The notes beneath the pieces are model-generated. The model did not search any database. It was given only the letters and a program-made list of their open reading frames with translations, and was not told the DNA's origin. 6,088 bases of DNA from Lachnospiraceae bacterium (GTDB taxonomy: Bacteria > Bacillota > Clostridia > Lachnospirales > Lachnospiraceae). This document shows positions 1 to 5,305 of this stretch, in pieces; the stretch's first letter is position 1; each line of letters begins with the position of its first letter. The stretch is from the NCBI GenBank assembly GCA_021204285.1, contig JAJPZP010000020.1, positions 1-6,088 of the forward strand, given 5' to 3'. The translations under genes were made by a program, and so were the position numbers.

Positions 1-598
1 GAAAATGCACCTGCCGCAGAGCCTCCCATTCATCCATAAGATCGTACTCTCTTAGCAGCTCTCCCGGCAAATACTCAGGAATCTGTACCTGTCCGCCATC
101 CAGCACCTGCCGCACCGCCTTCGTGACGGCGTTCGCGGTAAGTCCCGCAGTCAACGCATAGCGCGGCTGCATGACGTGGAGCAGCTTCTCATACGCTTCC
201 GGCGCAAAACACTCCGGCTGCTGCATCCGGTACTTCTCCTTTTGCACCGTCACGACACCGCGGAAGATGAACTGCCCGCCCTTCAGAAAACGCTTACGAA
301 GATAGGGCATATTGAACCAAACCGCCTGCACGCTGCCCTCTCCCACGCGGATCTGCACACTGAAGATCTGGTAATGACGGAAGCGCTGGATGCCGCTCAC
401 CGAAACGACCGTGCCGAAAACCGCGCACTTCCGCCCGTCCTCCAGCGCCGCAAAGTCCACCGGCTCCTCGTAGGTCTCATAGGCGCGCGGATAGTACTCC
501 AGCAGATCCGCGATCGTGCGAATGCCGACCTTCGCGAACGGAACTGCCGTCTTCTCGCCGATGCCCTTTAACTCTGTGATGGGTGAATCCGGTTCCAT
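1..598 (-). CDS. recG: ATP-dependent DNA helicase RecG, N-terminal part (gene runs off the left edge)
   Basis: RecG remodels stalled replication forks and Holliday junctions by driving branch migration with ATP. The visible 199 codons form the wedge region and come before the helicase motifs, which lie outside the window. Residues 7-18 (ITELKGIGEKTA) match the helix-hairpin-helix-like start typical of RecG. Residues 31-40 (DLLEYYPRAY) match the conserved family motif, and residues about 58-125 have the alternating pattern of the OB-fold wedge (FGTVVSVSG, then QAVWFNMPYLRKRF). The start is ATG at 596-598, preceded by GGAGGG at 604-609 with good spacing. The gene lies downstream of fakA on the same strand, as in the wider yloU-yloV-recG neighbourhood of Bacillota, but here it has its own promoter after a terminator. 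Identity is confident. The only incompleteness comes from the window edge. Confidence 0.95.
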   Translation of the reverse strand, partial: MEPDSPITELKGIGEKTAVPFAKVGIRTIADLLEYYPRAYETYEEPVDFAALEDGRKCAVFGTVVSVSGIQRFRHYQIFSVQIRVGEGSVQAVWFNMPYLRKRFLKGGQFIFRGVVTVQKEKYRMQQPECFAPEAYEKLLHVMQPRYALTAGLTANAVTKAVRQVLDGGQVQIPEYLPGELLREYDLMDEWEALRQVHF

Positions 599-626
599 GA
601 TTTCCCTCCGAACATTTGTTCTTCCT

Positions 627-655
627 ATTATAGATCATGATTTCGGTTTCATCAA
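627..655 (-). promoter_or_regulatory. sigma-A-type promoter of recG
   Basis: On the minus strand TTGATG (650-655) is followed after 17 nt by a perfect TATAAT (627-632). Transcription would start near 620, giving a leader of about 20 nt that still includes the recG ribosome binding site at 604-609. The promoter begins just past the T-run of the fakA terminator, so recG appears to be an independent transcription unit. Confidence 0.75.
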
Positions 656-660
656 GTCTG

Positions 661-700
661 AAAATAAATAAAAGGACGTCAGCTCTAACAGCGACGCCCC
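661..700 (-). terminator. intrinsic terminator of the asp23-fakA operon
   Basis: Read on the minus strand, the arm GGGCGTCGCT pairs with AGCTGACGTCC (one bulged T, one G-T pair) around a five-base loop, GTTAG. It is followed by TTTTATTTATTTT (661-673). It sits about 30 nt past the fakA stop codons and just before the recG promoter, which fits separation of the two transcription units. The plus strand lacks a T-run after the stem, so it should work in one direction only. Confidence 0.75.
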
Positions 701-731
701 TGAATACAAATGTATCATTGCCAAACTATCA

Positions 732-2393
732 TCATTCTACAGACACGATGTAATAATAAATCGGCTGTCCGCCCGCGTGAACCTCCACCTCGACACCCGG
801 ATATTCCGCGGTGATCGCATCGCCAAGCGCCTGTGCATCTTCAGCGGAGACGTCTGCGCCATAATAAATACCGACAATCTCCGAGGAATCGTCCACGAGC
901 TTCTCCAGCATCTCGCGCGCGGTCCCGGCCACATCGCTGCCAACCGCCAGAATACCCTCATCGCCGATGCCCATGATGTTACCCTCATGAATCTCCATGT
1001 GATCGATCGTAGTATCGCGGACCGCATAGGTGACCTCTCCGGTCTTCACGTTTTTGATCTGCGCCTCCATGGACTGAAGGTTTTCTTCCGGCGTCGCGTT
1101 CGGCTCGAAGCTGACCATGGCAGTGATGCCCTGCGGTACGGTCTTCGTCGGCACAACAATCACATTCTTGTCCTTCACAAGGCTGCTCGCCTGGTTCGCC
1201 GCGAGAATAATATTTTTATTATTCGGCAGGATGAAGATATTGTCCGCATTCACCTGCTCGACCGCCTCGATGATGTCCTCCGTGCTCGGATTCATCGTCT
1301 GACCGCCCTCGATCAGGTGATCCACGCCGAGCTCACGGAAGATCTCTCCCATGCCATCACCGACGGACACCGCAATGAAGCCCATGTCTTTCCGCTCTGC
1401 GGGCTGTGCGGCCTCCTTCTGGGCCTTCTGCTGCGCGGCGATCTTCGAAGCGTCCTTAATCAGTCGCTCCTCATGCTCGAGGCGCATATTGTCAATCTTC
1501 ATATTGGAGAGCGGTCCATACGTAAGAGCCCGCTGAATGGCCAGCCCGGGATCATTCGTATGTACGTGCACCTTGATGATCTCATCATCGGCCACGACCA
1601 CGATTGAATCTCCGATGGATTCCAGATAGGCCTTGAACTCCTGCTCTCTCTCTGCGCTCACCGGTTCGGGCAGCATAATCAGGAATTCCGTGCAGTAGCC
1701 AAATTTTATATCGGCCTCGGTCTCAGCACTGATCTTTACCGGCTTTGCGCCTGAAGCCCCCGCCGCAGAGTAATCCACTTTCTTGCCGAGCAGCACGTCG
1801 TACATGCCCTTCAGCACCTCGATGAGCCCCTGCCCGCCAGAGTCGACAACACCCGCCTCCTTCAGCACCGGCAGCATCTCCGGCGTCTTCTCCAGAATTG
1901 CCTCAGCCTCTTCGATAACAAGCCGCGTAAATTCAACGATATCCTCTTCCGTCTCGGCCAGCTCCGCGGCCTTGTCCGCCGCACCTCTGGCCACAGTGAG
2001 AATCGTTCCCTCCTTCGGTTTCATAACCGCCTTATAGGCCGTCTCCACCGCCTTCTGCATCGCGTTCGCAATGTCGACGACGTCCAGTTCCTCCTGATTC
2101 TGCATGGCTCTCGTAAAGCCGCGGAACAACTGGGAAAGGATGACGCCGGAATTTCCCCTCGCGCCGCGCAGAGAACCGGAGGAGATCGCCTTCGCCAGCG
2201 CGTACATATTCATATCCGTAAGGCTGCTGACCTCATGAACCGCCGACATGATCGTCATCGTCATATTGGTCCCCGTGTCCCCGTCCGGCACCGGGAATAC
2301 ATTCAGCTCATTGATCCACTCTTTCTTTGCTTCCAGATTCTTTGCCCCGCCAAGGAACAGCTTTGCAGCCATGGGGGCATCAACTGTTTTCAT
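732..2393 (-). CDS. fakA: FakA/YloV-type fatty acid kinase (DAK2-domain protein)
   Basis: FakA phosphorylates fatty acids held by a DegV-family FakB partner, feeding exogenous fatty acids into phospholipid synthesis in the cytoplasm. The protein is 553 aa, the usual family length. The N-terminal DhaL/DAK2 kinase domain (about 1-200) shows the metal- and nucleotide-binding motif NVFPVPDGDTGTNM (31-44), then GARGNSGVILSQ (77-88) and DSGGQGL (184-190). A central domain follows, then a charged Lys/Gln/Ala-rich linker (about 310-335) and the C-terminal FakA-like domain ending in GGQPIYYYIVSVE. No fakB is in the window. The ATG at 2391-2393 is chosen as start. A TTG directly before it (2394-2396) is also in frame and lies closer to the GGAGGAG at 2404-2410, so one extra residue is possible. 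It lies 21 nt after asp23 and is probably co-transcribed with it. It ends in three in-frame stops (TGA TGA TAG). Confidence 0.93.
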   Translation of the reverse strand: MKTVDAPMAAKLFLGGAKNLEAKKEWINELNVFPVPDGDTGTNMTMTIMSAVHEVSSLTDMNMYALAKAISSGSLRGARGNSGVILSQLFRGFTRAMQNQEELDVVDIANAMQKAVETAYKAVMKPKEGTILTVARGAADKAAELAETEEDIVEFTRLVIEEAEAILEKTPEMLPVLKEAGVVDSGGQGLIEVLKGMYDVLLGKKVDYSAAGASGAKPVKISAETEADIKFGYCTEFLIMLPEPVSAEREQEFKAYLESIGDSIVVVADDEIIKVHVHTNDPGLAIQRALTYGPLSNMKIDNMRLEHEERLIKDASKIAAQQKAQKEAAQPAERKDMGFIAVSVGDGMGEIFRELGVDHLIEGGQTMNPSTEDIIEAVEQVNADNIFILPNNKNIILAANQASSLVKDKNVIVVPTKTVPQGITAMVSFEPNATPEENLQSMEAQIKNVKTGEVTYAVRDTTIDHMEIHEGNIMGIGDEGILAVGSDVAGTAREMLEKLVDDSSEIVGIYYGADVSAEDAQALGDAITAEYPGVEVEVHAGGQPIYYYIVSVE

Positions 2394-2414
2394 CAAAATG
2401 AAGCTCCTCCCTCA

Positions 2415-2771
2415 TCAATCTATCACTCTCACGCCTTCGACGTACACGTCGGTTCTGCCGATCGTCATACCGGTGAACTCCTCAACCTGATATTTCACCG
2501 AATCGATCAGGTTTTCGGACACAACCGGAATATTCACACCATAAGCAACGATCACATGGAAGGCCAGATAGATCACGTTATCTTCAATTGAAACCTCGAT
2601 CCCGCGTTTAATACTGTCCTTCTTCAAAAGCTTCATCAGGCCATCGCGCATATCGAGCGTGGCCATACCAACGATACCCGTGCATCCGAGCGCTACCGAA
2701 CCCGCGTAAGTGGCAACCACATCCTCATCGATCGTTATATTTCCCAGCTCTGTGCTGATCATACCCTGCAT
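2415..2771 (-). CDS. Asp23/Gls24 family envelope stress protein (YloU-like)
   Basis: This 118-aa protein belongs to the Asp23/Gls24 family, small cytoplasmic proteins linked to cell-envelope homeostasis. The function of the YloU branch is not well defined. The family pattern is visible: an N-terminal strand (GNITIDEDVVATYAG, 10-24), the VALGCTGIVGM segment (26-36), a central beta-rich stretch ending in IYLAFHVIVAYGVNIP (67-82), and the C-terminal VEEFTGMTIGRTDVYVEGVRV (96-116). The start is ATG at 2769-2771, seven nt after GGAGG (2779-2783). A longer open frame reaching back to 2912 is rejected because it would cross the promoter and has no ribosome binding site. The gene ends in two consecutive TGA codons, just before the fakA ribosome binding site. 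The asp23-fakA pairing matches yloU-yloV in Bacillus subtilis. Confidence 0.92.
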   Translation of the reverse strand: MQGMISTELGNITIDEDVVATYAGSVALGCTGIVGMATLDMRDGLMKLLKKDSIKRGIEVSIEDNVIYLAFHVIVAYGVNIPVVSENLIDSVKYQVEEFTGMTIGRTDVYVEGVRVID

Positions 2772-2805
2772 ACGAATACCTCCTTTTCCCTTTCTTGTTA
2801 GCCAT

Positions 2806-2834
2806 AGTATACCCCATATGGCGGAAAATGGAAA
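2806..2834 (-). promoter_or_regulatory. promoter of the asp23-fakA operon
   Basis: On the minus strand TTTCCA (2829-2834, 4 of 6 consensus bases) is followed after 17 nt by TATACT (2806-2811, 5 of 6). The predicted start near 2799 leaves a leader of about 28 nt with the asp23 ribosome binding site. The spacer contains the palindrome CCATATGG (2814-2821). The -35 hexamer coincides with that of a candidate plus-strand promoter. Confidence 0.6.
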
Positions 2835-2858
2835 TTCTTTTTTTACCGTGCATATACT
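2829..2858 (+). promoter_or_regulatory. candidate promoter of the 47-aa membrane protein gene
   Basis: On the plus strand TGGAAA (2829-2834, 4 of 6) is followed after 18 nt by TATACT (2853-2858, 5 of 6). The predicted start near 2865 would place the AGGAGG ribosome binding site (2884-2889) in a short leader. The -35 is weak and is the exact complement of the asp23 -35. Confidence 0.4.
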
Positions 2859-2898
2859 GAAAATAAGAAATCTTCTGTCAGACAGGAGGCGCAGCTCC

Positions 2899-3042
2899 GT
2901 GAGGGAAACCATCGGCTTTGTACTATTCTGGATCGGAATCGGTATTTTTATAACCCTGTTCCTGCCCGGTGATAATCTTTTTATCCGGATCCTGCTCTCC
3001 TCTGTCTTTCTGATCTGCGGCTATCAGTGCTATTCCTGCTGA
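2899..3042 (+). CDS. small two-segment membrane protein of unknown function, 47 aa
   Basis: I do not recognise a named family. The start is GTG at 2899-2901, nine nt after a perfect AGGAGG (2884-2889), and the frame ends at TGA 3040-3042. Residues 4-22 (TIGFVLFWIGIGIFITLFL) form one likely membrane helix. A short PGDN turn (23-26) and an Arg (30) follow, then a second hydrophobic segment (about 31-43) and a Cys-rich tail with Cys40, Cys44 and Cys47. A gene of this kind is easily missed because it is short and starts at GTG. It is the only convincing plus-strand gene in the left five-sixths of the window, diverging from asp23 and converging on rpmB. An in-frame ATG at 2818 exists but has no ribosome binding site and would lie upstream of the predicted transcription start. 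The strong SD, the promoter-like sequence and the clean two-helix pattern argue that it is real; its role is unknown. Confidence 0.68.
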   Translation: MRETIGFVLFWIGIGIFITLFLPGDNLFIRILLSSVFLICGYQCYSC

Positions 3043-3055
3043 AGTGTGACACATA

Positions 3056-3082
3056 CAAAAAGGGCATCGCACCGCGACACCC
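3056..3082 (-). terminator. intrinsic terminator after rpmB
   Basis: Read on the minus strand, GGGTGTCGC pairs with GCGATGCCC (nine pairs, two of them G-T) around a GGT loop and is followed by TTTTT. It lies about 30 nt past the rpmB stop and separates rpmB from asp23. On the plus strand the same stem would have two A-C mismatches, so it is much weaker as a terminator for the facing 47-aa gene. Confidence 0.75.
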
Positions 3083-3111
3083 TCTATGCCTTTCTTCGTC
3101 GGTCTGTCCTC

Positions 3112-3297
3112 TTAAGCCCGCTCAACCCTGCCGGATTTGAGGCAAGAAGTGCATACGTACATCTTCTTTGTCCCGCCTTCTGTCTTCACTCTCACAGACT
3201 TTACGTTCGGCTTCCACATCCGGTTGGACCTTCTGTGGGAATGGCTCACTTTGATTCCAAAGTGGACGCCCTTATCGCAAATCGCACATTTCGCCAT
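3112..3297 (-). CDS. rpmB: 50S ribosomal protein L28 (zinc-ribbon form)
   Basis: L28 is a small protein of the large ribosomal subunit. The 61-aa product has the family signature: CAICDKGVHFGIKVSHSHRR (4-23) with the conserved SHS and RR, then WKPN (28-31) and the basic C-terminal part. Two CxxC pairs, Cys4/Cys7 and Cys49/Cys52, show that this is the zinc-binding version. The start is ATG at 3295-3297, seven nt after AGGAGG (3305-3310). A GTG directly in front is in frame but closer to the SD than ideal. The gene has its own promoter and terminator and appears mostly monocistronic, although gerW upstream has no visible terminator and some read-through into rpmB is possible. Confidence 0.97.
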   Translation of the reverse strand: MAKCAICDKGVHFGIKVSHSHRRSNRMWKPNVKSVRVKTEGGTKKMYVCTSCLKSGRVERA

Positions 3298-3321
3298 CAC
3301 TGCACCTCCTTAATGCATATT

Positions 3322-3337
3322 TGAGCACAGTGGCTCA
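3322..3337 (-). promoter_or_regulatory. small hairpin in the rpmB leader
   Basis: On the minus strand TGAGC and GCTCA form a five-pair stem around a six-base loop, CACTGT, inside the predicted leader of about 45 nt and about 12 nt before the rpmB ribosome binding site. No T-run follows, so it is not a terminator. I do not recognise it as a known ribosomal-protein leader. It could be an mRNA stability element or chance. Confidence 0.3.
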
Positions 3338-3348
3338 CAACTTCTGTT

Positions 3349-3377
3349 ATTCTACCAGAATCGCCTGTTTTTTGCAA
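3349..3377 (-). promoter_or_regulatory. sigma-A-type promoter of rpmB
   Basis: On the minus strand TTGCAA (3372-3377) is followed after 17 nt by TAGAAT (3349-3354). The predicted start near 3342 gives a leader of about 45 nt. The -35 box lies only 7 nt beyond the gerW stop codon, so the promoter fills the whole gerW-rpmB gap. Confidence 0.75.
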
Positions 3378-3384
3378 GCACTTT

Positions 3385-3792
3385 TTATTTCTCTTTGTCG
3401 TCATATTCATGGACAATATCGTCCACCGCCCTGTCGACCTCGGGGTCTGCGTTCTTTCCGGTAAAGCGGTTCACCAGATCCGGCACCATGTCGAGCACCT
3501 TCGTCACAGCGTCCTGATTCTTCACATTGACAAGACGAATACTGCCGTCCTTGATGACGAGTACCGCGCTCGGGGAAATCTTGCCCCCCAGGCCGCCCGC
3601 ACCGTTGTTCTTGCTGTCGCTCGAACTCGCCCCGGCTCCCACGCCGAAGGAAACATCCACCAGGGGAAGGAGAATCGTGTCACCCACCGTGATCGCGTCG
3701 CCCACCACCGTCTTGGTGGAAATAAACTGATCCATCCCCTTGAAAAGGGACGCGACCGTCGAATCGAAACCATTGCTGTTTTTTTCGCTCAT
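3385..3792 (-). CDS. gerW: GerW/YtfJ family sporulation protein
   Basis: GerW (YtfJ) is a spore protein of endospore formers; in Bacillus subtilis it is needed for a normal germination response. Homologues also occur outside spore formers, so the spore role here is inferred. The 135-aa product shows the family core: VGDTILLPLVDVSFGVGAG (36-54), a Ser/Gly-rich stretch with NNGAGGLGGK (62-71), then SPSAVLVIKDGSIRLVNV (73-90). A C-terminal helix follows (about 93-110) and a short acidic tail. The start is ATG at 3790-3792, five nt after the GGAGG at 3798-3802. That SD overlaps the stop codon of the DUF2953 gene, so translation is probably coupled. The gene pair matches ytfI-ytfJ in B. subtilis. 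No terminator is visible downstream before the rpmB promoter. Confidence 0.9.
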   Translation of the reverse strand: MSEKNSNGFDSTVASLFKGMDQFISTKTVVGDAITVGDTILLPLVDVSFGVGAGASSSDSKNNGAGGLGGKISPSAVLVIKDGSIRLVNVKNQDAVTKVLDMVPDLVNRFTGKNADPEVDRAVDDIVHEYDDKEK

Positions 3793-3801
3793 AAGATCCT
3801 C

Positions 3802-4938
3802 CTATCTCTCTTTCCAGCGCCCGTACATATACCGCACATCCCGGTTACGCCAGATCCGCAGCGCCGCGAAGAGCAGCACGTACAGCTGAATATGTCCACG
3901 AATTTCCAGATTTCCTTCCAGTATCTTCCGGTCAAAGTCCGGTGTGAGAGCAATTTTCCCCGGATACCAGGGACTGAGCACAGAAAGCACTCCCATGCAC
4001 AGGCCGGTCGTCGACGGGTCGTCGAAGCCGAAGTGCAGCGCGCCCTCCACGCGGCGCGGCCGGTATCGCTTCCACAGGTGCTTCAGCTCCTTTAGCAGGA
4101 ATGTCCTTGCCCTGATAAACTCATCCATTCGCCAGAAGGAGAGCAGCTCGTCCTTCTTTTGCAGGAGATTCTGCAGGGTCTCCCCGATGTGCCGGAGCTT
4201 ACCGCAAAGACCCTGCATTGCTTCGGCAATCTTTCGGAATATCCCGCGGATTCTTTCACTGAGGGGAACGCGGGGCTTCTGTTCTCTGTGTTTTGTCTCC
4301 TTCGGAGAGTGTTGCGGGAAGTCACGCGGCTCTTCTGCTTTTTGATTCTGTGCCTCTCCAGCTCTCCCGGAACAACTCACAGTCTGTTCGCATTCTTGAT
4401 GCCTGGCCTTGTCCGAAACCTCGTCCGAACTGTCATATGGCTGCCTGTCCGCGCTTTCCTCGCAAGAAACTTCCCTCACGCTCTCGCCCGATTGATCCTT
4501 CTGAACTGTTTCTATGCTCTTCTCTTCAGACCTCACCTGTACAGCCTCATCTGGAGAACTCGCCCGAGTAGTTTCCACTCTTTCCACGCCAGATATCTTA
4601 TCCGCTTCTTCCTTCGCCCGCTTCGACTTCTTTTCTTTCTTCTTTCGGTGATCCGGCGGCTTCTCTTCCTTCTCGTCGAAAGGTCTCATGACTGTGAATC
4701 CAAGAATCTTTTCCTGCAGATCCTGAAACAATCCGCCGTCCTCACCCGGGTACAGCAGCCGGTAGCGAACGGACACAAAGTGCAGCAGCCAGCCGACCTT
4801 CGCCGTGACCTCCGCTCTCTCCTGCTTTTCCAGCTCCAGGCGGTAAGTCACCGGCACGAACAGCAACGCAAGCAGAATCAGCAGAATCAGCGCCAGTATG
4901 CTCAGTATCAGGATTCCCAATATCTTTAAAATTAACAA
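3802..4938 (-). CDS. membrane-anchored DUF2953 protein (YtfI-like)
   Basis: This 378-aa protein has one strong N-terminal membrane helix (about 4-30, rich in Leu and Ile), then a DUF2953-type first part: VTAKVGWLLHFVSVRYRL (44-61) and ILGFTVMRP (78-86). Residues about 88-226 form a highly charged, low-complexity insert (KKKEKKSKRAKEEADK, then Glu/Ser/Gln-rich). The second part holds the DUF2953 C-terminal signature: GALHFGFDDPSTTGLCMGVL (299-318), IALTPDFDRKILEGNLEIRG (329-348), and a final hydrophobic segment and RIWRNRD. The function of DUF2953 is not established; pairing with GerW suggests a sporulation or spore-membrane role (inference). The start is TTG at 4936-4938, exactly seven nt after GGAGG (4946-4950). 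No ATG occurs until residue 84. The start overlaps the end of the 107-aa gene by 7 nt, and the stop lies inside the gerW SD. Confidence 0.85.
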   Translation of the reverse strand: MLILKILGILILSILALILLILLALLFVPVTYRLELEKQERAEVTAKVGWLLHFVSVRYRLLYPGEDGGLFQDLQEKILGFTVMRPFDEKEEKPPDHRKKKEKKSKRAKEEADKISGVERVETTRASSPDEAVQVRSEEKSIETVQKDQSGESVREVSCEESADRQPYDSSDEVSDKARHQECEQTVSCSGRAGEAQNQKAEEPRDFPQHSPKETKHREQKPRVPLSERIRGIFRKIAEAMQGLCGKLRHIGETLQNLLQKKDELLSFWRMDEFIRARTFLLKELKHLWKRYRPRRVEGALHFGFDDPSTTGLCMGVLSVLSPWYPGKIALTPDFDRKILEGNLEIRGHIQLYVLLFAALRIWRNRDVRYMYGRWKER

Positions 4939-5255
4939 AAGTCATCCTCCTGAAAATACGACGCCGGATCAAAGCCGCCGATCTCCTGATAGAGCTCAAA
5001 CACGATGCGCTCCGCCAGACGGTAGGCCTCCTGCTGTCCGATCGCGACGCCCACGATATCGAGCCGCTGCACTTCTGCAAATAAGGGCTGCGCAAGCATG
5101 ATATCGTGAAAGATATCCAGCAGATTTCCCGGCGTGCTGGCCAGTGTGAGGTAATACACTCCCGGCTGCCGCTTGCCCTCCTCCGCCTTCCTGCGTATCT
5201 TCTCGATATTACAGGCTGCGTTCGGCCCCAGATAAAGCCGCTTATACCATCTCAT
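4932..5255 (-). CDS. conserved-looking protein of unknown function, 107 aa
   Basis: I cannot assign a named family. The protein appears soluble, with no signal peptide or membrane segment. Segments that look conserved are LYLGPNAA (7-14), VYYLTLASTPGNLLDIFHDI (33-52), DIVGVAIGQQEAYRLAERIV (66-85) and EIGGFDPASYF (91-101). The alternation of strands and helices suggests a small alpha/beta domain. The start is ATG at 5253-5255, five nt after GGAGG. The last codons carry the SD of the next gene, and the stop TAA (4932-4934) overlaps the TTG start of the DUF2953 gene. This tight coupling suggests the three products (this protein, DUF2953, GerW) act together. I recall similar ORFs in this position in other Lachnospiraceae, but cannot verify that here. 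Confidence 0.85.
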   Translation of the reverse strand: MRWYKRLYLGPNAACNIEKIRRKAEEGKRQPGVYYLTLASTPGNLLDIFHDIMLAQPLFAEVQRLDIVGVAIGQQEAYRLAERIVFELYQEIGGFDPASYFQEDDFC

Positions 5256-5268
5256 CCCGGCCTCCCTA

Positions 5269-5300
5269 TATAATAAAAGGGACTGCGGTTGCTCGCAGCC
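5269..5300 (-). terminator. probable weak terminator or attenuator after the Nudix gene
   Basis: Read on the minus strand, GGCTGCG pairs with CGCAGTCC (one bulged T) around a short loop and is followed by CTTTTATTATATA. It begins about 5 nt past the Nudix stop. The stem is only seven pairs and no promoter is visible between it and the 107-aa gene, so read-through into the downstream operon is likely. Confidence 0.5.
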
Positions 5301-5305
5301 TCCTC

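Noticed and set aside
176..571. 131-codon plus-strand open frame inside recG
   Set aside because: The minus strand encodes unmistakable RecG wedge-domain sequence over the same bases.
704..715. Inverted repeat ATACA-AA-TGTAT after fakA
   Set aside because: Five AT-rich pairs with a two-base loop, too short and weak to call a functional element; the neighbouring GC-rich hairpin is the terminator.
777..1607. Long plus-strand open frame (276 codons) inside fakA
   Set aside because: Antisense shadow of the clear FakA coding sequence; its protein is Arg/His/Leu-rich with no recognisable motif and no good ribosome binding site.
2772..2912. N-terminal extension of the Asp23 protein back to 2912
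   Set aside because: It would cover the asp23 promoter and its SD; the ATG at 2771 has an ideal SD and gives the usual family length.
3046..3324. 92-codon plus-strand open frame opposite rpmB
   Set aside because: Antisense of L28, no ribosome binding site, and it spans the rpmB terminator.
3409..4095. 228-codon plus-strand open frame opposite gerW and the end of the DUF2953 gene
   Set aside because: It crosses two well-supported minus-strand genes and shows no domain.
4159..4929. 256-codon plus-strand open frame opposite the DUF2953 gene
   Set aside because: Shadow frame; the Leu/Phe/Arg-rich product reflects the complement of Lys/Glu codons in the charged insert. The minus-strand gene has SD, membrane helix and family motifs.
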